The notes below the pieces were generated by a model. It saw only the letters and a program-made list of their open reading frames with translations. It searched no databases and was not told the DNA's origin. The position numbers and the translations under genes were made by a program. Source: Actinomadura physcomitrii (GTDB lineage: Bacteria > Actinomycetota > Actinomycetes > Streptosporangiales > Streptosporangiaceae). Taken from it: a stretch of DNA of 64,000 nt. Each line of letters starts with the position of its first letter. The first letter of the stretch is position 1. Shown here one piece after another: positions 1 through 7,977 of this stretch. The stretch spans positions 251,708 to 315,707 of the forward strand of contig NZ_WBMS02000001.1 of the NCBI RefSeq assembly GCF_008923205.2. Reading direction: 5' to 3'.

Positions 1-87
<87 letters not shown>

Positions 88-90
<3 letters not shown>

Positions 91-1620
91 CCAACGGAGG
101 AGGTCGGACGGGCTGGTGCCGGACTCGGTGAGGCCGAGGCCGGTGCCCGCGCGCTCGACCAGCCACCGGCTCGGCCGGTAGCGCGGGTCGCCGGTGTCGG
201 TGTGCAGCAGCTCCAGGACGTCGAGGACGCGGTCGGCGCCGACGTGGTCGCCCCACTCCAGCGGCCCGCGCGGGTAGCCGAGGCCCAGCCGGACGGCGGT
301 GTCGATGTCCTCCGGGCGGGCCAGCCGCTGCTCCGCGATGCCGCAGGCCACGTTCACGATCGACGCGAGGAGCCGCGGCGCGACGGGCACGGGTGCGTCC
401 CGGACGACGCTCACCGACCGTCCCGCCGCGATCAGCGCGGCAACCCCGGCGCGGCCCGCGTCCGGGTCGAGGACGGGCGTGACGATGAGGGTGATCCGGC
501 TGAACAGCCCGAAGAACGTGTCGATGCCGAGCGTCCGCTCCGGGTGGCGGGCGCCGCGCAGGCCGCGCCAGTCGGCGAGGACGACCGCCGCCCCGGACGG
601 CTCGTCCCCGGTCTCGACCTCCACCCCGGCCTCCGACAGCAGGACGCCGAGCGACTCCCGCAGCTCCGGGGCCGCCCAGACCGGGCGCGGGTCGACGGCC
701 GGGGCGGCGGCCTCCGGCGGCTCCTGCTTCACGCCGTTCACGTACGTGTAGAAGCCCTCGCCCGACTTGCGGCCGAGCAGCCCCGCCTCCATGCGCGCGC
801 GGCCGATGCGGGACGGCCGGTACCGCGGCTCGGTGTAGAAGCCCGTCCAGATCGACTCCATCACGGGGTGCGAGACGTCCATGCCGGTGAGGTCGAGCAG
901 CTCGCACGGGCCCATCTTCAGGCCGAGGACGTCGCGGGCGATGCGGTCGATGTCGGCCGGTTCCGCGATGCCCTCGGACAGGATCTGCAGCGCCTCCGTC
1001 ACCAGGCCGCGCCCGGCGTGGTTGACGAGGAAGCCCGGCGCGTCCGGGGCGATGACCGGTTCGTGGCCGAGCCGCCGCACCAGCTCGGCCAGCGCGTCCG
1101 GGATCCACCCGGCCGTCCGCGCGCCCGGGACCACCTCGACGAGCCGCATCAGCGGGACCGGGTTGAAGAAGTGCAGCCCCGCGAGCCGCGACGGGTCGCG
1201 CAGTGCCGCGCCGATCGCCGTCACCGGCAGCGAGCTGGTGTTCGTCGCGAACAGGATCCGCTCATCGGCGGCCTTCTCCAGCGCCGCGAACAGCTCCCGC
1301 TTCGTGTCCAGATCCTCCCGGACGGCCTCGATGACCAGGTCGCAGTCCTGCAGCGGGGTGAGCGGCTCGCCGACGGGCTTCAGCCGCGCCTTCGCCGCCG
1401 CCGCGTCCTCCGCCGCCATGCGGCCCTTGGCGACCAGCTTGTCGAACATCGCGTGCACGTGCCCGACGGCGTCCTGCACGGCCTCGAACCGGATGTCCGC
1501 CAGCTCGACCGTCAGCCCGCCGGCCGCCGCGAGCTGCGCGATCCCGCGCCCCATCGCGCCCGCCCCGATCACCCGGACCGTGGTGGCCCGCCCTGCCCAG
1601 TCCTGCCCGGCCTGCTCCAT
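88..1620 (-). CDS. 3-hydroxyacyl-CoA dehydrogenase (3' end lost at contig edge)
   Basis: NAD-dependent oxidation of 3-hydroxyacyl-CoA to 3-ketoacyl-CoA in beta-oxidation or phenylacetate-type degradation, cytosolic. From ATG at 1620 the reading frame stays open to the homopolymer, about 510 codons, near the usual length of the two-lobed PaaH/FadB2-like family. A Rossmann motif VIGAGAMGRGIAQLAAAGG lies near residues 17-35. An NTSSLPVTAI stretch, an HFFNPVPLMRLVEVV segment and a C-terminal domain with FLVNHAGRGL follow, and a second C-terminal lobe contains the LGLGYPRGPLEWGD motif. The true stop codon is not visible because the frame enters the C run. It is divergent from the thiolase at 1746 and shares a 125-bp promoter region with it, so the two likely supply consecutive steps. 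Family assignment is firm; the exact substrate is not known. Confidence 0.9.
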
Positions 1621-1745
1621 CGCGCCTCCTCGCTCGCCTGCCCTGCATTCAACCCTCCGCCGCGCCCCGGCCCGGACGCGGGGCGCGTACTTCGAGGTCA
1701 TAACCTGCGGAGTGCCCGCCGTTCCCGGATTGAGGAGAACCTGCC

Positions 1746-2954
1746 ATGCGCACCGCGGTCATCTGCGAGCCGCTGCGGACCCCGATCGGCCGTTTCGGCG
1801 GGGTGTTCAAGACCGTCCAGCCCGTCGACCTCGCCTCCACCGTGATCCGCGCGCTGGTCGAGCGCACCGGCGTGCCCGGCGACGCGGTCGACGAGGTGTT
1901 CCTCGGCCAGTGCTACCCCAGCGCCGACGCCCCCGCCATCGGACGCGTCGCCGCCCTCGACGCGGGCCTGCCGATCGAGGTCGGCGGCGTGCAGGTCGAC
2001 CGGCGCTGCGGCTCGGGCCTGCAGTCCGTGCTGAACGCCGCGATGCAGATCCAGACCGGCGTCAGCGACCTGATCATCGCGGGCGGCACCGAATCGATGA
2101 GCAACGCGCCGTTCTATACGACGTCCGCGCGCTGGGGCCTGCGCGGCCCCGCCCTCGAACTGCACGACACCCTCGCCCGGGGCCGCACCACCGCCGGCGG
2201 CGTCAATTACCCGGTGCCCGGCGGCATGCTGGAGACGGCGGAGAACCTGCGCCGCGAGTACGGCATCGGCCGCGAGGAGCAGGACGAGCTGTCCGTCCGC
2301 TCGCACCAGCGCGCCGTCGAGGCGCAGCGCTCCGGACGGTTCGCCGAGGAGATCGTCCCCGTCACCGTCACGTCCCGCAAGGGCGACACCGTCGTGGACA
2401 CCGACGAGCACCCGCGCCCCGACACGTCCATGGAGACGCTCGGCAGGCTGCGCCCCGTCCTCGCCAGGAGCGACGACCAGGCGACCGTCACCGCGGGCAA
2501 CTCCAGCGGCCAGAACGACGCCGCCGCGGCGTGCATCGTCACCACGCCGGAGCGCGCCGCCGAACTCGGCCTGCGCCCCCTCGTCCGGCTGGTCTCCTGG
2601 GCGCGCGCGGGCGTCCCGCCGCGCACGATGGGGATCGGGCCCGTCCCGTCCACCGCCAAGGCCCTCGCCGCCGCCGGCCTCACCCTCGCCGACATCGACC
2701 TCATCGAGCTGAACGAGGCGTTCGCCGCGCAGGTCCTCGCCGTCACCCGCGAGTGGAAGGTCAAGGACGCCGACTGGGACCGCATCAACGTTAACGGCTC
2801 CGGCATCTCCCTCGGCCACCCCGTCGGCGCCACCGGCACCCGCATCCTCGCCACCCTCGCCCGCGAGATGCACCGCCGCGACGCCCGCTACGGCCTGGAG
2901 ACGATGTGCATCGGCGGCGGCCAGGGCCTCACCGCCGTCTTCGAGCGCGTCTGA
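1746..2954 (+). CDS. Acetyl-CoA C-acyltransferase (thiolase)
   Basis: Thiolytic cleavage of 3-ketoacyl-CoA to acetyl-CoA plus a shortened acyl-CoA (or the reverse condensation). At 402 aa it has normal thiolase length. The nucleophilic Cys is C88 in VDRRCGSGLQSV; the other signature blocks are NEAFAAQ, GHPVGATGTR and the C-terminal CIGGGQG with the proton-shuttling Cys. The ATG at 1746 is supported by GAGGAG about eight bases upstream. It is divergent from the 3-hydroxyacyl-CoA dehydrogenase, whose product is the thiolase substrate, so the two are probably co-regulated from the shared intergenic region. Nothing appears truncated. Chain-length or ring-cleavage specificity cannot be read from the sequence. 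Confidence 0.93.
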   Translation: MRTAVICEPLRTPIGRFGGVFKTVQPVDLASTVIRALVERTGVPGDAVDEVFLGQCYPSADAPAIGRVAALDAGLPIEVGGVQVDRRCGSGLQSVLNAAMQIQTGVSDLIIAGGTESMSNAPFYTTSARWGLRGPALELHDTLARGRTTAGGVNYPVPGGMLETAENLRREYGIGREEQDELSVRSHQRAVEAQRSGRFAEEIVPVTVTSRKGDTVVDTDEHPRPDTSMETLGRLRPVLARSDDQATVTAGNSSGQNDAAAACIVTTPERAAELGLRPLVRLVSWARAGVPPRTMGIGPVPSTAKALAAAGLTLADIDLIELNEAFAAQVLAVTREWKVKDADWDRINVNGSGISLGHPVGATGTRILATLAREMHRRDARYGLETMCIGGGQGLTAVFERV

Positions 2955-2959
2955 CCCGC

Positions 2960-3079
2960 TCAGAACATCGCCCGGTGCCGCCCCCGGTACCGCGGCCGCC
3001 GCTGCTCCATCGCGAACGCGGTGCCCAGCGCCGTCAGCACCGCCACGACGCCCATGGCGGACGCCCACACCGCGATCAT
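2960..3079 (-). CDS. Small single-pass membrane protein (39 aa)
   Basis: A 39-residue frame starting at ATG 3079, with one hydrophobic helix (MIAVWASAMGVVAVLTALG) followed by an Arg-rich tail. Its ATG overlaps the TGA of the upstream gene in an ATGA arrangement, indicating translational coupling. The pattern (one helix, then positive charges) predicts an anchored peptide with its C-terminus in the cytoplasm. Function is not recognised; the coupling suggests it works with the 93-aa protein at 3076-3357. Confidence 0.5.
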   Translation of the reverse strand: MIAVWASAMGVVAVLTALGTAFAMEQRRPRYRGRHRAMF

Positions 3080-3357
3080 CGGGGCGTCCCGTCGAGCAGG
3101 CCGCGGATGACCATCACCGCGTCCACCACCCGCTCCACCTCCGCGACCGGGTGCCGCCAGGACGTGTAAAACCACGCCCGCCCGCCGTCGTCCTCCCGCG
3201 CCCGGACGCTGATCACATCGGACGGATGCGCCCCGCAGCACCCCGCCACCGCCGGATTGACGACGCGCAGCCCGTCCTCGGTCATGGACGCGTGCAGCCG
3301 GTACACCCGCAGAACCACGCCCAGCGCCTCAAGCCGCGCTCTACTCTCAGGGGTCAT
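3076..3357 (-). CDS. Uncharacterized 93-aa protein
   Basis: Starts at ATG 3357 (MTPESRARLEALGVVLRVYR) and ends in an ATGA overlap with the small membrane protein. The frame stays open upstream to 3477, but the extra codons have no protein-like composition and cover the promoter region. Conserved-looking features are a CCG motif (AGCCGAHPSD) and a Trp-rich segment (RAWFYTSWRHPVAEVERV). No signal peptide or membrane helix is visible. It is transcribed divergently from the GntR-like gene at 3516, and the inverted repeat at 3443-3488 lies between them, so it could be a target of that repressor. Function unknown. Confidence 0.6.
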   Translation of the reverse strand: MTPESRARLEALGVVLRVYRLHASMTEDGLRVVNPAVAGCCGAHPSDVISVRAREDDGGRAWFYTSWRHPVAEVERVVDAVMVIRGLLDGTPR

Positions 3358-3442
3358 GGAATGGACCTCCAGTGAGGTCGGTTCCCAGGCCCCGGCGCGG
3401 TGGTGACGCACCGCGCCGGGGCCGCTCTGACCCTCGATCGTA

Positions 3443-3488
3443 TGGCAAGTGTCTTGGTGAGTCCTGTGAATCCCCAAGATACTTGCCA
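3443..3488. promoter_or_regulatory. 15-bp inverted repeat, candidate GntR operator with leaderless promoter
   Basis: Arms 3443-3457 (TGGCAAGTGTCTTGG) and 3474-3488 (CCAAGATACTTGCCA) match at 14 of 15 positions. The right arm overlaps a -35-like TTGCCA, and a -10-like TATAGT follows at 3504-3509. The ATG of the GntR gene begins only seven bases further on with no Shine-Dalgarno sequence, so the transcript is probably leaderless. A repressor bound here would block its own promoter and could also control the divergent gene at 3357. Confidence 0.6.
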
Positions 3489-3515
3489 GTACCCCATGCG
3501 GCTTATAGTGTCAAC

Positions 3516-3773
3516 ATGACTGAATTGGACGGGATTGAGCCGCTGTACGAGCAGATCGCGGACGTGCTCACGGCACGGATAAGCGACGGCACGTATCCGT
3601 TGCGGACCCGTATTCCGTCGGTCGTGTCCATCGCCGAAGAGTTCAAGGTCGGCAAGTCCACCGCTGAAGCCGCGGTGCGCCTCCTGCGCGAGCGCGGGCT
3701 CACGCGTGCCACGCATGGACGCGGGACGTTCGTGATCGCCAAGCCGTCCAATGTCGGCAAGGCGGACGACTGA
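3516..3773 (+). CDS. Minimal GntR-family winged-helix regulator
   Basis: An 85-aa protein consisting of just the GntR DNA-binding domain: dimer/wing entry PLYEQIADVLTARISDG, recognition helix region VVSIAEEFKVGKSTAEAAVRLL and the wing HGRGTFVIAKP. The effector-binding domain found in FadR, HutC or YtrA-type proteins is missing, giving a protein about one-third of normal length. The start ATG at 3516 follows a -10-like TATAGT by only seven bases, consistent with a leaderless mRNA. It is followed by a decayed relative at 3778 and an intact paralogue at 3971, with near-identical C-termini (HGRGTFVIAKPS). It probably represses itself through the inverted repeat just upstream. What signal it senses, if any, is unclear. 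Confidence 0.8.
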   Translation: MTELDGIEPLYEQIADVLTARISDGTYPLRTRIPSVVSIAEEFKVGKSTAEAAVRLLRERGLTRATHGRGTFVIAKPSNVGKADD

Positions 3774-3777
3774 CTGG

Positions 3778-3921
3778 GTGCCGTCCGCGCGCTTGCTTGC
3801 CGCGGAGGCGGGAGTGCCGACGCGGACGGGTGAGGCGGCGCTGCGGGAGCGCGGCCTGACGGTCGCCGTGCACGGCGTCGGCACCTTCGTCGCGCCCGAC
3901 ATACCACCCGAGTCGGACTAG
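3778..3921 (+). pseudogene. GntR-domain remnant
   Basis: A 47-codon frame that could start at GTG 3778 reads VPSARLLAAEAGVPT, EAALRERGLTVAVHG and VGTFVAPD. This is recognisably the second half of a GntR winged helix, but the first helices are absent and the recognition helix is shortened. It directly abuts the intact gene ending at 3773 and has no ribosome-binding site. It is best read as the remains of a third tandem copy. Confidence 0.5.
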
Positions 3922-3970
3922 CCGCCCGACGTCACACGTCCAGAATTCCGGATCGCGCTAGCGTCCGTGG

Positions 3971-4222
3971 GTGAGCATCGACCTCGAGGGCATGGAGCCT
4001 CTGTACCTGCAGGTGGCAGACGTTCTCACGGCGCGCATCGTGGACGGCGTCTACCCCGTGGGCCGCCGCATTCCCGCAGTTCGAGCCGTGGCGGACGAGT
4101 TCAAGGTGTCCGTCAACACAGCGGAGGCGGCGATCAGGCTTCTCCGCGAACAGGGCCTCGTCCGGGGCGTTCACGGACGCGGAACGTTCGTGATCGCCAA
4201 GCCGTCCGAGCCTGAGCGTTGA
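3971..4222 (+). CDS. Minimal GntR-family winged-helix regulator (paralogue)
   Basis: An 83-aa DNA-binding-domain-only GntR protein, starting at GTG 3971 with no Shine-Dalgarno sequence. A TAGCGT -10-like hexamer lies a few bases upstream, again suggesting a leaderless transcript. It aligns along its whole length with the product at 3516 (PLYxQxADVLTARI, VADEFKVSVNTAEAAIRLLREQGL, HGRGTFVIAKPSE). The recognition-helix residues differ (VSVNTAE against VGKSTAE), so the two may read different operators. Its stop codon lies inside the left arm of the terminator hairpin at 4219-4278. Effector and targets are unknown. Confidence 0.8.
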   Translation: MSIDLEGMEPLYLQVADVLTARIVDGVYPVGRRIPAVRAVADEFKVSVNTAEAAIRLLREQGLVRGVHGRGTFVIAKPSEPER

Positions 4223-4278
4223 GTTGTGGCGTGTCGTGGTTATGACGCGTCGGATAACCACGATACGCCACAAGTCAA
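4219..4278. terminator. Bidirectional hairpin between convergent genes
   Basis: Arms of 25 bp (4219-4243 and 4254-4278) match at 23 positions around a 10-base loop. The TGA of the plus-strand GntR gene lies in the left arm and the TGA of the minus-strand Mak_N_cap gene in the right arm, so one structure can terminate both. There is no T-tract, as is usual in high-GC actinomycetes. Confidence 0.8.
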
Positions 4279-4928
4279 CGGGGTGCGGCGTGCAGGACGG
4301 CGAGGACGGACCGGGTGCGGGTGCCGTCGGGGGTCGTCCAGGTGCCGGCGATGTGGCCGACGGCGTCCGGCGGCGCGGCGTCCGGGCCGGGGTGCAGGGC
4401 GCGGTGGACGCGGAGGGACGCGCCGTGCGGCATGGTCAGCACGGTGCCGTCCCGGTCGTCGGTGGCCGTGGGGACGAAGTCCGTGCCGGTGAGGGCTTCG
4501 CCACGATAGGAGCGGGTCACCTCGCGGTCGAGGGCGCCGGTGATGTTCTGGTCCTGGGCCTGGGCGCGGCCTTCGAGCAGGGCCGTCAGCTGGGCGGCCA
4601 GCACCGGGTCGTGGCAGCCGTCGTAGGCCCAGCGGTGTCCGAGCACGCCGTGCTCCATGGTGCCGACGAGGGCGTGGTCCGCGCCGTCGAGCGGGGCGCC
4701 CCGGTAGGTGAGGGGCGTCAGGTAGGTGGCCGGCCGCGCGCCCGAGGTGTCGGTGACCACGATGAACTCGATCCCGACCTCGCCGTCGGGGTCGTCGAGC
4801 CGGAAGCCGCCCGCCTTGGCGAGCTCCGGTCCGCCCGGCCCGCCGGAGTACCAGGGACGGGACGGGAGCCATGCGGTCAGCAGTTCCAGCTTGCTCGGCT
4901 CGAGCGTGGTCTCGTGAATGACGGCCAT
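4275..4928 (-). CDS. Maltokinase N-terminal cap-like domain protein
   Basis: A 217-aa protein beginning MAVIHETTLEPSKLELLTAW at ATG 4928. It resembles the N-terminal cap domain of mycobacterial and Streptomyces maltokinase (Mak_N_cap family), through the blocks LPSRPWYSG, GGFRLDDPDGEVGIEFIVVTD, YLTPLTYRGAPL and HGVLGHRWAYDGCHDPVL. The kinase domain itself is absent, so no phosphotransfer is expected; stand-alone cap proteins occur in many actinomycetes with unknown roles. Upstream extension of the frame to 6065 is only overlap with the epimerase gene. It ends in the shared terminator hairpin and may be co-transcribed with the epimerase at 4988-5929, 59 bases upstream. Molecular function is not established. 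Confidence 0.8.
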   Translation of the reverse strand: MAVIHETTLEPSKLELLTAWLPSRPWYSGGPGGPELAKAGGFRLDDPDGEVGIEFIVVTDTSGARPATYLTPLTYRGAPLDGADHALVGTMEHGVLGHRWAYDGCHDPVLAAQLTALLEGRAQAQDQNITGALDREVTRSYRGEALTGTDFVPTATDDRDGTVLTMPHGASLRVHRALHPGPDAAPPDAVGHIAGTWTTPDGTRTRSVLAVLHAAPR

Positions 4929-4987
4929 GCCGGAATCCTCCCATCGAGCGGCGCGGCGATCGGGCCAACGTCCCGGCGCACGCCTGG

Positions 4988-5929
4988 TCAGCGGGCGCGT
5001 ACCTGCCGGACGAGGTCGGCCGCGGCCTCGGGCCAGTGCGGGTGCTCGAAGGCGAAACCGGCGTCGAGCAGCCGTCCGGGGACGACGCGGCGGCTCTTGA
5101 GCAGCAGCTCGGTGTCCGAACGGAGGGCGAGCGCGCCGATCTCCGCCATCCACTTCGTGGCGGGCAGGCCCACCGGCATGCCCCACGCGGTGCGCAGCGC
5201 GCGCATGAACGCGCGCTGGGGCAGGGGAGCGGGCGCGGCGAGGTTCACCGGCCCGTCGAGGTCGTCCCGGCCGATCAGAAACTCGACCGCGCGGACGAAG
5301 TCGTCCTCGTGGATCCACGAGATGTACTGCGCGCCGCCCGCGACCGGCCCGCCGAGGCCGAGCCGCGCCATCCGCAGCAGGACGTCGAAGACGCCGCCCC
5401 GGTCGGGGCTCATCACCATGGCCGCGCGCAGCGCGACCTTCCGGGTCGACGGGGTGGCGGCGCGCTGCTGCGCCCGCTCCCACTCCTCGGCGATCCGGAC
5501 GCTGTACGACCAGTAGCGCGGGACGCCGGGCTCGCCGCCGCCGATGACGCCGGTCGCCTCGTCGTTGGGCGCGTCGAAGCGGTGCGCGTAGACGGTGGCG
5601 GTGCTCATCTGGAGCCAGACCCGGGGCGGACGCGCCGCGGCGGCGATCGCCTCGCCCACGACCCGCGCCGACTCGACCCGCGAGTCCATCATCTCCCGCA
5701 GGTTGGCGGGGGTGTAGCGGCAACTGACGCTGCGCCCGGCGAGGTTGATCACGACATCGGCGCCGTCGACCGCCGCCGCCCACGGGCCGGGCGTCCGGCC
5801 GTCCCAGGGCAGGTGCCGCTCGCCGGCCGGCCGCCTCGTCAGGATCACGACCTCGTGGCCCGCGGCGGTGAGCGCGCGGTCCAGGACCGTGCCCACCTGC
5901 CCGGTGCCGCCGGGGATCACCAGCTTCAT
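4988..5929 (-). CDS. TIGR01777 family NAD(P)-binding epimerase
   Basis: A 313-aa short-chain-dehydrogenase-like sugar-nucleotide epimerase of the YfcH/TIGR01777 group. The Rossmann motif IPGGTGQVGTVLDRAL is at the extreme N-terminus and VVINLAGRSV is the second glycine-rich segment. YWSYSVRIAEEWE and QYISWIHEDDFVRAVEFLI are typical of the family, and the C-terminal DUF1731-like tail (PGRLLDAGFAFEHPHWPEAA) is complete. ATG 5929 is preferred over longer starts because GGAGG lies eight bases upstream and homologues start at MK-hydrophobic-GGTG. A 20-bp palindrome at 5970-5989 sits about 40 bases upstream and probably regulates it. The physiological substrate of this family is not known. Confidence 0.88.
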   Translation of the reverse strand: MKLVIPGGTGQVGTVLDRALTAAGHEVVILTRRPAGERHLPWDGRTPGPWAAAVDGADVVINLAGRSVSCRYTPANLREMMDSRVESARVVGEAIAAAARPPRVWLQMSTATVYAHRFDAPNDEATGVIGGGEPGVPRYWSYSVRIAEEWERAQQRAATPSTRKVALRAAMVMSPDRGGVFDVLLRMARLGLGGPVAGGAQYISWIHEDDFVRAVEFLIGRDDLDGPVNLAAPAPLPQRAFMRALRTAWGMPVGLPATKWMAEIGALALRSDTELLLKSRRVVPGRLLDAGFAFEHPHWPEAAADLVRQVRAR

Positions 5930-5969
5930 CGCGTTCCACCTCCGCGTGCCCCCACGAGCGTAACGCAGA

Positions 5970-5989
5970 TTTTTGAACGCGTTTAAAAA
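5970..5989. promoter_or_regulatory. KstR/TetR-like palindromic operator
   Basis: A 20-bp near-palindrome centred on ACGCGT, with five T at one end and five A at the other and one asymmetric pair. Its core fits the published KstR-type pattern T-NN-AAC-NN-GTT-NN-A exactly. It lies about 40 bp upstream of the TIGR01777 epimerase start. Whether a KstR orthologue or another TetR-family protein binds it cannot be seen here. Confidence 0.5.
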
Positions 5990-6019
5990 CGAGACGGCCG
6001 CCACACGGGCGGGAGCGCG

Positions 6020-6349
6020 TCATTTCAGCGGGTCGTGGCCCCAGTTCATCAGGGAGTAGCGCCACCTGCTGTCCTTGACGTCGCCGGACGGCCGCTGCGC
6101 GAGGTGCCGGTGGACGTAGCCGACCACCTTGTTCATGTGCGCGTAGTCCTCGTCGGACAGGTCGGACCTCCTGGCGTGCATCAGCTCGACGATCCGGCGG
6201 CCGGACGCGTGGCCGGCCGACTCGCCCCCGCCGTCCTTCTGGCCCACGGACCCGGACTCCTCGGTCTCCAGCCAGTCCTCCAGCTCCTTGGGCGTCATGT
6301 TGACGACCTCTCCGAACCGCGCCGCCACGGCGTCCCGGTCGTCGGTCAT
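6020..6349 (-). CDS. DUF3140 family protein
   Basis: A 109-aa soluble protein starting at ATG 6349 in an ATGA overlap with the upstream gene. Blocks typical of DUF3140 are present: FGEVVNMTPKELEDWLETEES in the N-terminal half, SGRRIVELMHARRSDLSDEDYAHMNKVVGYVHRHLAQRP in the middle and SRWRYSLMNWGHDPLK at the C-terminus. The family often sits next to a DUF2945 protein, as here. Biochemical role unknown; the frequent pairing suggests a common small complex. Confidence 0.85.
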   Translation of the reverse strand: MTDDRDAVAARFGEVVNMTPKELEDWLETEESGSVGQKDGGGESAGHASGRRIVELMHARRSDLSDEDYAHMNKVVGYVHRHLAQRPSGDVKDSRWRYSLMNWGHDPLK

Positions 6350-6576
6350 GTCGCCCCCTTCCGGCGCAGCGCCGCGGCCTTGTGGACGGCCGTCTCGCCG
6401 CTCTTGGCGCTGCGCACGAGGTACTGCGGTTCCTCCTTGGAGGCCGCGACGGTGCGCCCGGCCTCCTCCCGCCGGTCGGTGATCTTCTTCTCGACGGTGC
6501 CCTCGGCGGTCGATCCGTGGCTCTGCCACGTGACCTCGTCGCCCACGCCGAAGTTCGCTTCGCGTTCGTTGCCCAT
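6346..6576 (-). CDS. DUF2945 (Tudor-like) family protein
   Basis: A 76-aa protein from ATG 6576 (MGNEREANFGVGDEVTWQSHG). The VGDEVTWQSHGSTAEGTVEKKIT segment and PQYLVRSAKSGETAVHKAAALR match DUF2945, also described as a hypervirulence-associated TUDOR-like domain. Its TGA overlaps the ATG of the DUF3140 gene, so the two are translationally coupled. The 50-bp gap to the FAD oxidoreductase upstream leaves open whether that gene belongs to the same operon. No catalytic motif is visible. Confidence 0.85.
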   Translation of the reverse strand: MGNEREANFGVGDEVTWQSHGSTAEGTVEKKITDRREEAGRTVAASKEEPQYLVRSAKSGETAVHKAAALRRKGAT

Positions 6577-6625
6577 GCGGCGGTCGTACCCCCCGTGACC
6601 TGGCACTATCAGCCAGAAAACCGGA

Positions 6626-7870
6626 TCATGCCGGGTGCAGGGCGGCGCCGCTCAGCCGCGCTGCGTCGGCGAGCACGGCCTGCGCGGCGCGCCGCCCGGA
6701 CACCAGGGCGCCCTGGATGGAGCCGGTGTCGCGGTGGTCCCCGCAGACGTACCGCCCGGCGCCCAGCCGCACCGGACGGCGCATCCGCAGCGGCGGCGGC
6801 ATCGCGGGCAGCGCGCCCACGATCGGGTACTCGGCCACGAGCCGCCAGCCGGACGTGCCGCCGTAGATCTCGCCGAGCCGGTCCAGCACGCGCGCCTCGT
6901 CGATCCCGGTGCCGAGCACGGACGTCGAGATGAGCGCGCGGCCGTCGGAGGAGTAGCCCGGAGCCGCGTCGGTGAGGACCAGCGTGTCGGTGATGACGGC
7001 GTCCGCGTCGATGATCTGGATCGGCTCGCCCAGCGGCGAGGCGGGGGCCGAATGGTAGAAGGTCGTGACGTCGCGCATCGCCGGCGCCTCGATCTCGGGC
7101 AGCAGCGCGGCGGCCCGGCGCGGGTCGGTGGCGACGACCACGGCGCTCGCCCGCACGGTGCCGCCGCCGGAGATGCGCACGCCGCCGTCGACGATCTCCT
7201 GAACGGCGGTGTTCAGGGAGATCGTCCCCGCCGGCAGCCGCCCGGCGAGCTGCTCGGGGATGCGGCCCATGCCGAGCGCCGGGACGCAGAGGGTGCCGCG
7301 CGCGAACGACCGCCAGACCAGGTGGAAGAACCGGCTGGAGGTCTCCAGCTCGCGCTCCAGCAGGACGCCCGCCATGAACGGGCGCATCAGCCCCTCGATC
7401 ATCTCGTCCGACATGCCCCGGACGCGGAGCTCGTCGCGGGTGCGGCGGTCCGGGCCGTCGCGCAGCCAGGAGCCGGACGCGGCCATGTCGCGGACGGTCA
7501 TCGCCGCCAGCGCCGCCTTGTCGGCGGGCGTCCCGACGCGGGCGAACACGCCGCTCAGCGCGTGCTCCGGGTGCCGCCAGGGCAGCATCACCCGTTCCCG
7601 CTGCCGCCCGTGGACGACCAGCAGCCCCGACGAGAACGGCCGCAGGTCGAGGGCCTCGAGATCGAGGAGGCGCGCCGCCTCCGGATAGCCGGTGTTGAAC
7701 ACCTGGAACCCGCGGTCGAGGCGGAACCCGTCGACGAGGTCGGTGCGGACCCTGCCGCCGACCCCGTCCGACGCCTCCAGCACCCGGACGGGCACTCCTC
7801 TCTCGTGCAGCCGCACCGCGCAGGCCAGCCCGGCCAGCCCCGCTCCGACAATGACGACGTCCTCCGCCAT
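6626..7870 (-). CDS. FAD-dependent amine-oxidase-like oxidoreductase
   Basis: A 414-aa flavoprotein with the N-terminal dinucleotide-binding motif [21 protein letters not shown] and the adjacent [13 protein letters not shown] (R-rich GG motif of the NAD(P)/FAD amine-oxidase/protoporphyrinogen-oxidase group). The C-terminal FAD contact [25 protein letters not shown] is intact, so the protein is complete. The ATG at 7870 begins immediately before the Rossmann strand, which is the expected position. It may be co-transcribed with the TIGR03086 gene at 7978-8568, 107 bases upstream. The substrate (amine, phytoene-type or other) cannot be assigned. Confidence 0.85.
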   Translation of the reverse strand: MAEDVVIVGAGLAGLACAVRLHERGVPVRVLEASDGVGGRVRTDLVDGFRLDRGFQVFNTGYPEAARLLDLEALDLRPFSSGLLVVHGRQRERVMLPWRHPEHALSGVFARVGTPADKAALAAMTVRDMAASGSWLRDGPDRRTRDELRVRGMSDEMIEGLMRPFMAGVLLERELETSSRFFHLVWRSFARGTLCVPALGMGRIPEQLAGRLPAGTISLNTAVQEIVDGGVRISGGGTVRASAVVVATDPRRAAALLPEIEAPAMRDVTTFYHSAPASPLGEPIQIIDADAVITDTLVLTDAAPGYSSDGRALISTSVLGTGIDEARVLDRLGEIYGGTSGWRLVAEYPIVGALPAMPPPLRMRRPVRLGAGRYVCGDHRDTGSIQGALVSGRRAAQAVLADAARLSGAALHPA

Positions 7871-7977
7871 CGTGCGCCCCCCTCGGCCGGCCCCCGCCGG
7901 CGGCTCCGGTCGCTCGCCTGGTCGTCATGCCCGCCGAACCGCCGGTCATCCCGCCGACCCCGGCGCGAACCTCGAGG

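Noticed and set aside
202-1845. Plus-strand open frame of 547 codons
   Set aside because: It is antisense to the dehydrogenase, Arg/Pro-rich and lacks a ribosome-binding site; GC-rich codons create long shadow frames here.
1698-3068. Minus-strand open frame of 456 codons opposite the thiolase
   Set aside because: Gly/Arg/Ala-rich composition, no motif, fully overlapped by the clearly coding thiolase gene.
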